Shown piece after piece: positions 33,364-42,180 of a stretch of DNA of 64,000 bases. The DNA is taken from NCBI RefSeq assembly GCF_000719705.1, contig NZ_JOHO01000010.1, positions 1-64,000 of the forward strand, read 5' to 3'. Within the stretch, counting starts at the first letter, position 1. Each line of letters starts with the position of its first letter. The position numbers and the translations under genes are program-made. The DNA comes from Streptomyces sp. NRRL S-350 (GTDB lineage: Bacteria > Actinomycetota > Actinomycetes > Streptomycetales > Streptomycetaceae). The notes under the pieces are model-generated. The model was given only the letters and a program-made list of their open reading frames with translations, had not been told where the DNA came from and ran no database searches.

Positions 33364-35517
33364 GTGCGCATGACCCGTTCGGATCGCAACGAAGCGACCA
33401 CGCGGCCCCGCCTCGCCGGCGAAAAGCTCACCATCCAGGAGTTCTCCCGGCTTGCCGGCCGCGTCGGCGGCTACCCCTACGTGAAAATCGTGCTCGACCG
33501 TGCCGAGTCGGTGCTCCACTTCATCGACAGTTCCGACGGCACCCTCCACGTCCGCTACATCGCGTGCGAGATACTCGGCATGTCGCTCGACGAACTGGCC
33601 CGCGGGCTCGATTCGTTCAATGACGACGTGTACCGGAATCCCGGCCGCCGCTTCTATCTCGGCACCCTTGCCCTGCACACCCGGCGCAGCCCGGCGGACC
33701 AAGTAGCAACGGCAACAGCAACAACAGCCGCAACGACAGCAGCAACGACAGCAGCAGCGGCAACAACGGCAGCACCGGCGACGGCCGACGACGAGACGGA
33801 CGAGGCCTTCCTGTCCTTGGAGACCGTCGACGTCGACACCATGTCCCAGGACATGCTGCGGTTCTTCTACCACCGGGTACGCGACCACATCGACCCGTCG
33901 CTGCCCCTGCTCCTCAAGCCGGCCAACCACCGGCAGGAGGAGTACGTGGCCGGGATCCCGGAGAGCGAGATGCCGCGCGTCCTCTCCCACGAGCTCTACT
34001 CCACGGCCTCCTTCGTGCCGTTGAACCCCGGGCAGGCCCACGGGCGGCTGCGGGTGTTCCGCTCGGAGGCCGAGTACCGGGCCGACCCGGAGCCGCTGGA
34101 GTGGCACGACATCGTCGTGATGCCCAGGGTGCCCGAGGACGTCCCCCGGGTGTCGGGCATCATCCACACCGAGCACACCACCCCGCTCTCGCACATCAAC
34201 GTGATGGCCACCGGGTGGCGGATCCCCAACGCCGTCGGCACCGATGCCCTCGACCGGATCGACCGGGCGGGACTGGCCGGGCGGTGGGTCCGCTACCGGG
34301 TCGACGCCGACGGCTCCGACTTCCACCTCGAAGCCGCGCAGCCGCACACCGACGGCGCCGGGCCCACACCGCCCGCCGAACGCGTCGCCGTGGACCGGCC
34401 CGACCTCACGCCCACCCCCATCACCGTCCTGTCCGGCCTGCGCGCGGGCGACCACGTCCGGTTCGGCACCAAGGCCGCCAACCTCGGCGAACTCACCCAC
34501 CTGCTGCAGCACGGCTCGCCGCGCTGGCTCGGCTTCTACCGCGTCCCCCGGCCGCCCCGGGACAACCTGCTGCGCTACCTGGCCCGGCAACTCGGCCTCC
34601 CGGAGGACGCGGACGAGGCCGAACTGGCCGACGCCGCACAACGCCTGGTGAAGGAGTACGCCCAGGTGCCGCGCGGCATCGTCCTGCCCTTCTCCCTCCA
34701 ACAGCGCTTCCTCGACTCCTCGCCGGAGCTCCGGGACGCCCTCGGCCGGCTCGACTCCGCCCTCCTGGACGGGACTTCGGCGAGCGCAACGGCCCCGGGC
34801 CCTGCGGAGACCACGCGGATCGGCGAGCTCTGCCGCGAAGCCCAGCGGCTGATCCGCACCACCTCGCTGCCGGACCCGATCCGCACCGAGATCGACCGGG
34901 CGCTCGACCGGCACCTGTACGGCGCGGCCGTCGTGGTCGTGCGCAGTTCGTCCAACGCCGAGGACCTGCCCGGATTCTCCGCCGCAGGACTCTACGAGTC
35001 GGTGGCGAACATCAGCGGCACCGACGCCGTCCTCGACGCGGTCCGGGAGGTCTGGGCCTCGCTGCTCTCGCCCCGCGCCGTCCTGCTGCGGCAGCAGGCG
35101 GGCATCCCCCTCGACCACTGCGGCATGGGCGTGATCGTCCAGGAGCAGGTCGGCGCCGCCGTCGGCGGTGTCCTGGTCACCTGCAACCCGCTGAGCCCGC
35201 AGGACTTCCGCAACGTCTACCTCAACATCTCGCCCCGCTCGGTGACCGAGGTGGTCTCCGGCGAGGGCGCCCCGCTCCAGTACCTGTGCAACACCATGGA
35301 GGGCGGCAGCCGCACGCTCTCGCTCGGCACCGCCGCCGCCGACCTGGACGCGGCGACCAAGGACCTCGTCGGCCGACTGGCCCTGATCAGCCGACTGCTG
35401 CAGGCCCACTTCGCGCCCGACGAGAGCTACGCCGCCCCGGTCGACATCGAGTGGGCCATCGAGGACGACCGGGTCAGCCTGCTGCAACTGCGCCCCTTCC
35501 GCGCCGCCGCCCGCTGA
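33364..35517 (+). CDS. PEP-synthase-like dikinase with phosphohistidine domain before ATP-grasp
   Basis: 717 aa, cytoplasmic. N-terminal domain (residues 1-110: EKLTIQEFSRLAGRVGGYPY, VLHFIDSSDGTLHVRYIA) of unknown role; a Thr/Ala-rich linker (about 115-142); a middle part with IDPSLPLLLKPANHRQEE; then a swivelling phosphohistidine domain with HTEHTTPLSHINVMATGWRI (TPLSH, about residue 275); then a PPDK/PEP-synthase ATP-grasp domain (FGTKAANLGELTHLL, IVLPFSLQQRF, VVVRSSSNAEDLPGFSAAGL, VGGVLVTCNPLS, DIEWAIEDDRVSLLQLRPF). This order is opposite to PEP synthase and rifampin phosphotransferase and like glucan water dikinases. No PEP/pyruvate-binding barrel follows. The phosphoacceptor is unknown. 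The start is GTG 33364 or ATG 33370; neither has a strong ribosome site. Confidence 0.8.
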   Translation: MRMTRSDRNEATTRPRLAGEKLTIQEFSRLAGRVGGYPYVKIVLDRAESVLHFIDSSDGTLHVRYIACEILGMSLDELARGLDSFNDDVYRNPGRRFYLGTLALHTRRSPADQVATATATTAATTAATTAAAATTAAPATADDETDEAFLSLETVDVDTMSQDMLRFFYHRVRDHIDPSLPLLLKPANHRQEEYVAGIPESEMPRVLSHELYSTASFVPLNPGQAHGRLRVFRSEAEYRADPEPLEWHDIVVMPRVPEDVPRVSGIIHTEHTTPLSHINVMATGWRIPNAVGTDALDRIDRAGLAGRWVRYRVDADGSDFHLEAAQPHTDGAGPTPPAERVAVDRPDLTPTPITVLSGLRAGDHVRFGTKAANLGELTHLLQHGSPRWLGFYRVPRPPRDNLLRYLARQLGLPEDADEAELADAAQRLVKEYAQVPRGIVLPFSLQQRFLDSSPELRDALGRLDSALLDGTSASATAPGPAETTRIGELCREAQRLIRTTSLPDPIRTEIDRALDRHLYGAAVVVVRSSSNAEDLPGFSAAGLYESVANISGTDAVLDAVREVWASLLSPRAVLLRQQAGIPLDHCGMGVIVQEQVGAAVGGVLVTCNPLSPQDFRNVYLNISPRSVTEVVSGEGAPLQYLCNTMEGGSRTLSLGTAAADLDAATKDLVGRLALISRLLQAHFAPDESYAAPVDIEWAIEDDRVSLLQLRPFRAAAR
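33706..33785 (+). repeat. CA-rich triplet repeat coding a Thr/Ala linker
   Basis: An (RCA)n-like stretch inside the dikinase gene encodes runs of Thr and Ala (TATATTAATTAATTAAAATT). Its third-position A/C use differs sharply from the surrounding codons. It probably arose by slippage and forms a flexible linker between the N-terminal and central domains. Confidence 0.75.
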
Positions 35518-35574
35518 CCCGCAGCCCGCCGCCGCCGGACGACGCGGCCGCGCCCGGCACCGGCCACGGCCAAT

Positions 35575-35620
35575 CCGGCCACGCCCGATACCGGCCACGC
35601 CCGATACCGGCCACACCGAT
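35575..35620. repeat. 16-bp tandem repeat in intergenic region
   Basis: Two perfect copies of CCGGCCACGCCCGATA and a third decayed copy lie in the 246-nt gap between the dikinase-like and ATP-grasp genes. More diverged pieces of the unit follow. No gene or promoter is evident in this gap apart from the ribosome site of the next gene. Confidence 0.65.
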
Positions 35621-35763
35621 TCCCGGCGCCCCGATCCCGGCGGCGCCCCATCCCGGCCACGCGCAGCGCAGCCGCCTGCGACGCCCGCCGCCTGCGCAGC
35701 GGGCGGCCGCGGCACCTGCCGCCTGCCCGCCGGTCCCATGAACTCCCGTCAGGAGAACCCACG

Positions 35764-37119
35764 TTGAACAAGATCCTGTACGTCTACGTCAAGGGCGGAG
35801 CCCCGCTGGAGTACGCCTTTCCGCGGATCGCCGCGTGCGGGGAGCTGCACGTGCTCGCGCTGGCTCCGCTGCCCACGACCGCGGAGGACGCGTGGCGGCC
35901 CAGCTGCGCCGGCATCGAGCTGGTGTCCGGGGCGCCGCGCGGTGAAGAACTGGTCGAGCTGATCGTGGAGCACGCGAAGGCCATCGGGGCCGACGCGGTG
36001 CTCACGCTCTCGGAGTTCGCGGTGCTGGCCGTCGCGCACGCCGCTCGCCGGCTCGGTCTGGCCGGGGCCGGTGAGGGCATCGTCCGCGCGCGGGACAAGC
36101 GGCTGATGCGCGAGGCGTGGGCCGCCGCCGGGGTGCCGGTGCCCGGGTTCCGCCGGGTCGACAGACTCGCGGACCTGGACGCCGCGCTGGCCGAGTTCAC
36201 GCCTCCGCTGCTGCTCAAGCCGGCCTGGGGCGCCGGTTCGGTCGCCCAGATCGTGCTGGACTCGCCCGCGGACGCCGCCCCGGCGTGGGCCGAGATCGAG
36301 CGCGGGCTCCGGGCCGGCAGCCGGGTCGGCATGAACGAGCTCTACGCCGCGGACACCGACCGGGACCGGCTGGTCGAGGAGATAGCCCAGGGCTCCACCG
36401 AGGGCTGGTACCAGGAACCCGGCTACGGCGACTACGTGAGCGTCGAGGGCATCGTCGCGGACGGTGTCTACCGCCCGCTGGCCATCACCGCCAAGCTGCC
36501 GACCGTGCCCTCCTTCGTCGAGGTGGCCAGCACCTCGCCCTCCGTCATGGCGGTGCCGCTGCAACGCCGGATCGAGGAGGTGTCGCGGCAGGCCGTCGAC
36601 GCGCTCGGCCTGGAGAACTGCGGCACCCACACCGAGCTCAAGCTGATGGAGGACGGCGGGCTGGTGGTCATCGAGACCGCGGCGCGGTTCGGCGGTCTGC
36701 TGACGACCCGTCAGGTCCACGAGGTGTTCGGCATCGACCCGATCGGCATGCTGGTCCGGCAGTTGCTGGGCGAGCGGGTCGACTACCCGGAGGCCATGCT
36801 CACCCACGGGGACCGGGCCGCCGCGTCGGTGGCCGTCGTGCCCGCCGACGCCTCGGGACGGCCCTGGCGGACCAGGCCGGTGTGGAACCCGCAGGCCGTG
36901 GACTGGCAGAGCCTGCTGTCACCGGGCAGCACCATCGAAGCCGTACCCGCCTTCGCCATGCCCGCCGGGCAGCCGGTGCCCTCCTTCGACCCCTTCGCGG
37001 GTTCGCGCAACTGGCTCGGGGTCTACCTGCTGAGCGCCGTCGACGCCGACACCCTGAAGCGCGACTGCAACGCCGTGCTGAACGGCCTGGAAGCCGCCCT
37101 GCACCGGGCCGCCGGCTGA
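35764..37119 (+). CDS. ATP-grasp ligase (amino-acid-ligase-like)
   Basis: 451 aa, cytoplasmic. ATP-grasp enzymes join a carboxylate to an amine or thiol through an acyl-phosphate. Visible: an N-terminal Rossmann-like part (ILYVYVKGGAPLEYAFPRIA), VRARDKRLMREAWAAAGVPV, PLLLKPAWGAGSVAQIVL (ATP lysine loop), WYQEPGYGDYVSVEGIVADG, and NCGTHTELKLMEDGGLVVIE then TAARFGG (metal Glu/Asn region). It resembles BacD-type L-amino-acid ligases and carboxylases; substrate unknown. TTG at 35764 is a convincing start with AGGAG 8 nt upstream. The glycosyltransferase gene follows after 31 nt. Confidence 0.8.
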   Translation: MNKILYVYVKGGAPLEYAFPRIAACGELHVLALAPLPTTAEDAWRPSCAGIELVSGAPRGEELVELIVEHAKAIGADAVLTLSEFAVLAVAHAARRLGLAGAGEGIVRARDKRLMREAWAAAGVPVPGFRRVDRLADLDAALAEFTPPLLLKPAWGAGSVAQIVLDSPADAAPAWAEIERGLRAGSRVGMNELYAADTDRDRLVEEIAQGSTEGWYQEPGYGDYVSVEGIVADGVYRPLAITAKLPTVPSFVEVASTSPSVMAVPLQRRIEEVSRQAVDALGLENCGTHTELKLMEDGGLVVIETAARFGGLLTTRQVHEVFGIDPIGMLVRQLLGERVDYPEAMLTHGDRAAASVAVVPADASGRPWRTRPVWNPQAVDWQSLLSPGSTIEAVPAFAMPAGQPVPSFDPFAGSRNWLGVYLLSAVDADTLKRDCNAVLNGLEAALHRAAG

Positions 37120-37150
37120 CCCCCTCCCCGTCGACCACCGAGGTACTTCG

Positions 37151-38299
37151 ATGCGTGTACTCTTCGCCGGCGCCCCCGGCGTCGGCCACCTCTTCCCGCT
37201 GGTCCCGCTGGCCAGAGCGATGCGCGAACTGGGCCACGAGGTCGCGGTGGCCTCGATGGACGGCGGCGAAGCGGTCGCCGCGTCCGGGCTGCCCTACCTG
37301 CCGCTCGCCCCGGGAGTGGACTGGCGCCGGGAGATCCGGGAGGCCGGCCGCACCAGGCGGCCCGACCTGATGAGACGGGTCGTCGAGACCAACGCCGCCG
37401 ACCGCGAGGCCTTCGTCCCGCTGGCCGCCCACGTCAACGCCATGGTCGCCGACGCGGCCGTCGACCTCGCCGCAGGGTGGCGGCCGGACCTGGTGGTGTA
37501 CGAGTACCTGTTCCCGGTCGCCCTGCTCGCGGCCGCCGGCCTCGGCGTGCCCGCCGTCCAGCACGACCTCGGATTCGTCCGCACCCCGAAGCTGCGCGAA
37601 CTGATGCTCACGGAGATGGCGGACACCATCACCCGACACGGCGTCGACCCGCTGCCCGAGCCCGCCGACACCATCGACCTCGCCCCGCCGAGCATGGCCG
37701 GGGCGCAGCGGTACGGCAGCACCATGCGGCCCGTCGCCTACAACGGCGAGGGCGAACTCCCGGAGTCCCTGGCCGCGCCCGCCCACCGACCCCGCGTGGC
37801 GGTCACCCTCGGCACCGTACCGCCCAAGACCGACGGCCTGACCAGGATCGAGCGGGTCATCGCGGCCGCCGCCGACCTCGACGCCGAGTTCGTCCTGGCG
37901 ACCGGCGAACTCGACCTCGGCACCCTCGGCACCCTGCCCGAGAACGTCCGCCCGTACGGCTGGGTGCCGTGGCGCGCGCTGCTCGACACCTGCGCGGCCG
38001 CGATCCACCACGGCGGCAGCGGCACCGCCCTCGCCGCCCTGGACGCGGGCATCCCGCAACTCGCCCTCCCCGACGGCTCCGACCGCTTCGTCAACGCCCA
38101 CGCGGTACGCGACCGAGGAGCCGGCCTCTGCGCGGGCGCCGAGGACATCGGCCCCGCCCTGCTGGACCGCCTGCTCACCGACACCGACCTCGCCCGCGCC
38201 GCCCGCGAGGTCAGCGCCGAGATCGCGGCGATGCCCAGCCCGGCGGCGCTGGCGACCCGGCTCATGGACCTCACCGGCCCCGCCGGATCAGGCGGCTGA
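37151..38299 (+). CDS. GT1-family glycosyltransferase
   Basis: 382 aa. GT-B-fold glycosyltransferase of the kind that decorates natural products with a nucleotide-activated sugar. N-terminal acceptor half: MRVLFAGAPGVGHLFPLVPL, LARAMRELGHEVAVASMDGG. C-terminal donor half: RVAVTLGTVPPK, NVRPYGWVPWRALLDTCAAA, IHHGGSGTALAALDAGIPQL (donor diphosphate motif) and PDGSDRFVNAHAV. No activator P450 partner is seen. ATG at 37151, 31 nt after the ATP-grasp gene; probably co-transcribed with it. The acceptor is unknown. Confidence 0.88.
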   Translation: MRVLFAGAPGVGHLFPLVPLARAMRELGHEVAVASMDGGEAVAASGLPYLPLAPGVDWRREIREAGRTRRPDLMRRVVETNAADREAFVPLAAHVNAMVADAAVDLAAGWRPDLVVYEYLFPVALLAAAGLGVPAVQHDLGFVRTPKLRELMLTEMADTITRHGVDPLPEPADTIDLAPPSMAGAQRYGSTMRPVAYNGEGELPESLAAPAHRPRVAVTLGTVPPKTDGLTRIERVIAAAADLDAEFVLATGELDLGTLGTLPENVRPYGWVPWRALLDTCAAAIHHGGSGTALAALDAGIPQLALPDGSDRFVNAHAVRDRGAGLCAGAEDIGPALLDRLLTDTDLARAAREVSAEIAAMPSPAALATRLMDLTGPAGSGG

Positions 38300-38350
38300 G
38301 CCAGGACGGCGGGCCCAGGGGGCCGGGGGCGACCTCCCCCCTCCCTCGGG

Positions 38351-38385
38351 CCCGCCGCCCGCCGCCCGCCGCCCGCCGCCCGCCG
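38351..38385. repeat. Heptanucleotide tandem repeat
   Basis: Five perfect copies of CCCGCCG in the 263-nt gap between the glycosyltransferase and monooxygenase genes. The rest of the gap contains no gene; the ribosome site GGGAGG for the next gene is at 38551. Confidence 0.8.
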
Positions 38386-38562
38386 GGCGAGCCGGGACCG
38401 AGTCGCCGAGAAGGGCAGCGGGCCGGCGGCCCGGCGGCGCTCTGTCAGCGGCCCGCCGGTGACGTGCAGGTGGTGTCAGCGGTCTGTCCGCGCCCTGAAG
38501 GTGGCCCGCCCGAGTCTGGTGGACAGCAGCACCACCGCATCACCCACTCAGGGAGGCCCACC

Positions 38563-39906
38563 ATGTCGAACGCGTCCGCCACGCCGATCCCGACCAGCAC
38601 ACCGAACGCGCCCAGCACTCCGAACGCGCCCACACCACCTGGCGCGCCCAGCGCATCGGCCCTGCCGAACGGCGGCCGGCCTCGCCCCGACGGCCGCAGG
38701 GCCTCGGTCCTGGTCTCCGGCGCCGGGATCGCCGGCACCGCCCTCGCCTACTGGCTGGAGCGCTACGGCTTCCACGTCACCGTCGTCGAGCGGGCCCCGT
38801 CGCTGCGCGGCGGCGGCCAGGCGGTCGACATCCGGGGCAACGCCCTGCAGGTCGTCGAGCGCATGGGCCTGCTGGAGGAGGTCCGGGCCCGCCGGACCGG
38901 TCTGCGCGGAATGTCCCTGGTCGACTCGGACGGCCGCGAGTTGAGCCGCACCACCGAATGGACGGTCAGCGGCGGTCCCGTCGGCGGCCCCGACGTCGAG
39001 ATCCTGCGCGACGAGTTGGCCGAACTGGTGGCGGGAGCGGCCGGGCCCGGCATCGAGTACCGGTTCGGCGACTCGATCGACACCCTCGTCCAGTACCGCG
39101 ACGGCGTCCAGGTCCGGTTCCGCAGCGGCACCGAGCGGTCCTTCGACCTCGTCGTGGGCGCCGACGGCCTGCACTCGAACACCCGCCGCCTCGTCTTCGG
39201 ACCGGAGGACGACTACCTGCACGCCATCGACAGCTACATCGCCGGCTGGAGCGTGCCCAACCACCTCGGCCTGGACCGCTGGGAGATCGTCCACGAGCCC
39301 GGCGGCAGGGCCGAGTGGTCCTGCCTGGTGATGACCGCCCGCGGCAACACCGAACTGCGGGTCTTCGTCGGCTTCCGGAGCGACGAACCGCTCGACCGCA
39401 TGCTGCCCCGCGACCGCGTCGAACAGCGCCGACTGATCGCCGAACGCTGCGCGCACCTGGGCTGGGAGGTGCCGCACTTCCTCCGGGGCATGTGGGAGAC
39501 GGACGCCTTCCACTACGACGTGGTCGCCCAGATCCGGATGGACCGCTGGTCCAACGACCGCGTCGCCCTGCTCGGCGACGCCGGGTACTGCTGCTCCCCG
39601 TTCACCGGCCAGGGCACCAGCGTCGCCCTGACCGCCGCCTACGTCCTGGCCGGCGAACTGCACGCGGCCGACGGCGACCACCGGACCGCCTTCCCCGCCT
39701 ACGAGCGGCGACTGCGCGACCACGTGACGGCCAACCAGGCCATCCTCGAACTGACCGCCCCCCGCTACGGCGGCGACGCCGCACCCGCGCCCCGGGCGGA
39801 CGGCGGTCAACCCGGCGCCGAGGGCGTCCCGGGCTTCGACGCTCCGGGCCCGGAGATGGAGGCGGCGTTCCGCGCCGCCACCCTCTTCGACCTGCCCGAC
39901 TACTGA
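38563..39906 (+). CDS. FAD-dependent monooxygenase (PHBH/TetX-like)
   Basis: 447 aa. Aromatic-hydroxylase-type flavoprotein. After a Pro/Thr/Asn-rich tail of about 45 residues comes SVLVSGAGIAGTALAYWLER (FAD ADP loop), VVERAPSLRGGGQAVDIRGN, LVVGADGLHSNTRRLVFG (DG motif) and RVALLGDAGYCCSPFTGQGT (GD motif). ATG at 38563 has GGGAGG at ideal distance. The family oxidises small aromatic or antibiotic substrates, including tetracycline and rifamycin in some members; the substrate here is unknown. It is the last rightward gene of the dikinase/ligase/glycosyltransferase set. Confidence 0.88.
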   Translation: MSNASATPIPTSTPNAPSTPNAPTPPGAPSASALPNGGRPRPDGRRASVLVSGAGIAGTALAYWLERYGFHVTVVERAPSLRGGGQAVDIRGNALQVVERMGLLEEVRARRTGLRGMSLVDSDGRELSRTTEWTVSGGPVGGPDVEILRDELAELVAGAAGPGIEYRFGDSIDTLVQYRDGVQVRFRSGTERSFDLVVGADGLHSNTRRLVFGPEDDYLHAIDSYIAGWSVPNHLGLDRWEIVHEPGGRAEWSCLVMTARGNTELRVFVGFRSDEPLDRMLPRDRVEQRRLIAERCAHLGWEVPHFLRGMWETDAFHYDVVAQIRMDRWSNDRVALLGDAGYCCSPFTGQGTSVALTAAYVLAGELHAADGDHRTAFPAYERRLRDHVTANQAILELTAPRYGGDAAPAPRADGGQPGAEGVPGFDAPGPEMEAAFRAATLFDLPDY

Positions 39907-39934
39907 CGTCCGACTACTGACGTCCGACTACTGA
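39898..39934. repeat. 14-bp tandem repeat spanning the monooxygenase stop
   Basis: GACTACTGACGTCC occurs twice in tandem, followed by a third partial GACTACTGA. The first copy contains the Asp-Tyr-stop end of the monooxygenase gene, so the repeat duplicates the stop region. Related ACTACCGAGGGC units continue to about 40000, into the end of the LRV gene. Confidence 0.8.
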
Positions 39935-39968
39935 GGGGTGACCACTCGGGGCGATTACCGAGGGCCGA

Positions 39969-41498
39969 CTACCGAGGGCCCGCTACCGAGGGCAGGCTCC
40001 TGGGCCCGGCCGGCAGCCCGCTGCGGTCGAGGAGCGCATGGAGGCGTTCGGCGGACAGCGCCGGGTTGGCGGCCGCACCCTCGGCGAGCCCCGGGTCGGC
40101 CAGCAGCGATTCGACCAGGCCCCGGGGCAGCCTCGGGTTCGCCGCCGCCGCCCGTCGAACGCGCGGGTCAGGGTCGGCCAGCCGGTGGACGGGCGGTCGG
40201 GCGAGGCCGGAGTCGGCGGCGGCCAGCGCGCGGACCTCGGCGTCCTCGTGGTCGAGGAGGTCGGCGAGCCCGGTGCGGGGGAGCCGGGGCAGGGTGAGCA
40301 GGTAGGGGCGTTGCCGCGGTGTGGCGATGAAGGCGTCGAGGACGGTCGCGGGCGGCGCCAGCGGATGGTTGTAGGCGAGGATGTGCCGCACGTCCGGGTC
40401 CGGATCCCGGGCCAGGCGGTGCACCAGTCCCTCCGGCAGGCGGGGGCAGGTCGCGGCGACCCGGCGCAGCACGGCCTCCGGGGATCCTGCGCACGCCTCG
40501 TACCAGCTCGTCTCCGGCTCGACGAACATCTCCGGGGCCGGGCCGACGCATTCGGCCGACAGTCCGATGACCCGGTCGATGGCACTGCGTTGCGCCCAGG
40601 TGCGGGGGAGGGGGTGCAGCAGGGCCCGGGCCCGCACGGCGCTGTCCGGGTCCTGGGCCAGTTCGGCCAGGAGCGCCGGACCGACATCGGCCCGGGAGGC
40701 CACGCGCTCGCGCACCTGCGGATCGGGGTCGCGCGCCAGGCGGGCGACGATCTCCGCGGGCGTGTGACGGTTCCCGGCCAGCGACCGGAGGTCGCGGCGT
40801 TCGGCGAGGCACCGTTGGGCCATCGCGGGGGAGACGGCGTAGTTGATGAGGATCAGGTTCCGGCTGTGGCACTCCTGGTCCGGCAGGTCAGCCTCCATCG
40901 CCAGCGGGTCCAGCACCCGGCTGTTCCGCCGCGCGGCCTCGGCCACGGCCGGCACCGCGTCGGCCAGCAGCGCCTCGCGTTGCGCGTCGGTGAGGGCGAG
41001 CCACAGGGAAGCGGCCTGCGCCCGCAGCCGGGGGTTCGGATGACCGGGCAGCCCGCGCCGGAAGGACTGCGGGATCTGCTGGGAGAACGCCAGCTCGGCG
41101 GCGATCTCGTCGGCGGTCAGGAAGGCGCCCGGGTGATCGCCGTCCCGTGCCGTCAGCAGGACCTCCAGCACGTCGTCGGGCAGCGCCTCGACCGCGCCGA
41201 ACCGCGGGCGCGGCCCCGACGCCAGCCTGACGCGGACCAGGGCGTCGGGATCGTCGACCATCCGGCCGCGCTGCTCCGGGGCCACGAACCGGTTCCGGGC
41301 GAACGCCTGACGCACCTCCCGCGAGGGGTGTGCGACCACCGCCTCGATCACCGCCGCGGGAAGCGCCCGCTCTCCGCACAGGACCGCCCACACGGCGTGC
41401 GCCGCCGGATCCAGCAGCCGCAGCAGAACGCCGGCCGGCGCGCCCGGATTGGCCGCGACACCGCGCAGCCAGGCGTCGGCGAGAGGGGAGGAGGTCAT
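39969..41498 (-). CDS. Leucine-rich-repeat-variant (LRV) alpha-solenoid protein
   Basis: 509 aa, soluble. Many repeats of about 24 residues follow the LRV pattern: ANPGAPAGVLLRLLD, HPSREVRQAFARNRF, DDPDALVRVRLASGP, RDPDPQVRERVASRADVGPA, QDPDSAVRARALLHP, RDPDPDVRHILAYNHPLAPP, DHEDAEVRALAAAD and ADPDPRVRRAAAANPRLPRG. Such solenoids serve as binding scaffolds; the partner is unknown. There is no cysteine cluster of the nitrogen-fixation LRV type. ATG at 41498 is chosen over GTG 41504 for ribosome-site spacing (AGAGG). It converges with the monooxygenase gene. Confidence 0.8.
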   Translation of the reverse strand: MTSSPLADAWLRGVAANPGAPAGVLLRLLDPAAHAVWAVLCGERALPAAVIEAVVAHPSREVRQAFARNRFVAPEQRGRMVDDPDALVRVRLASGPRPRFGAVEALPDDVLEVLLTARDGDHPGAFLTADEIAAELAFSQQIPQSFRRGLPGHPNPRLRAQAASLWLALTDAQREALLADAVPAVAEAARRNSRVLDPLAMEADLPDQECHSRNLILINYAVSPAMAQRCLAERRDLRSLAGNRHTPAEIVARLARDPDPQVRERVASRADVGPALLAELAQDPDSAVRARALLHPLPRTWAQRSAIDRVIGLSAECVGPAPEMFVEPETSWYEACAGSPEAVLRRVAATCPRLPEGLVHRLARDPDPDVRHILAYNHPLAPPATVLDAFIATPRQRPYLLTLPRLPRTGLADLLDHEDAEVRALAAADSGLARPPVHRLADPDPRVRRAAAANPRLPRGLVESLLADPGLAEGAAANPALSAERLHALLDRSGLPAGPRSLPSVAGPR

Positions 41499-41567
41499 CC
41501 GCACATCCTCTCACCGCCCGGCCCCGGTGCCCCGGCCGCCCCGTGAGCTGCCGGCCGGTGAACTCGC

Positions 41568-42011
41568 TTATGCCGTCGGCTGGTTGGGCGCGGGTGGGGT
41601 CAGCCGACCTCCCGGACCTGCTCGGCCTGCTCGCCTTGGTGGGCCGGTTGGGCCGGTCGGGCCTGTTCGGTTCTGCTCGGGTGCCGCGGCCGGGCGGCCG
41701 TGGGCCGTCGGCACGAGGTAGCTCCGCTTGCGCCCGTCCGTGCCGGTGAGCCGGCCCCCGTTGGCCTCGATCACGCGCCGCGACGCGGTGTTCGTCTCGT
41801 CGAAGGTCAACAGCGCCTCGGCGATGCCGAGCGCGGCGGCGACCGGCAGGGCGGCGGCGAGCATCGCGGTCGCGTGCCCCCGGCGGTGGGCGCTCGGCCG
41901 CACGTCGTAGCCGATGTGCCCGCCGACCCGCGCCGGACGCGGTGTCAGCCGGTGGCGGATGGCGAGCCGGCCCAGCACCTCGCCGCCCTCGACCCACCGC
42001 GGCGTCGTCAT
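41568..42011 (-). pseudogene. N-terminally truncated GNAT acetyltransferase
   Basis: The region reads WVEGGEVLGRLAIRHRLTP, VGGHIGYDVRPSAHRRGHAT (acetyl-CoA loop), LTFDETNTASRRVIEANGGR. This is the C-terminal two thirds of a common actinobacterial GNAT. The usual first 70 or so residues are missing; the DNA upstream does not encode them in any frame. The C-terminus ends in a low-complexity Thr/Gly/Pro tail. An ATG at 42011 or 42107 could still start a short product, but I take it as a decayed gene. Confidence 0.55.
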
Positions 42012-42180
42012 CCGCGCGGGCCCCGGGCATCCCGGGTGCTCGCCGAGCGCACCGAGCCGGCGGCGCGCCCGGACAGACGTCTCCGTAGCCGTCGTGCAGT
42101 GCGTCACCGGTGGGCATCAGTACTCCTCCTCCGCGGCGGCGCACCGCTGCTTCCGGGCCGGCAGGTCCTCGCCCCGACGG

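Noticed and set aside
33364..39906. Calling this set a rifamycin-resistance operon
   Set aside because: The dikinase has the opposite domain order to rifampin phosphotransferase and no rifamycin-specific residues can be confirmed; kept only as a hypothesis.
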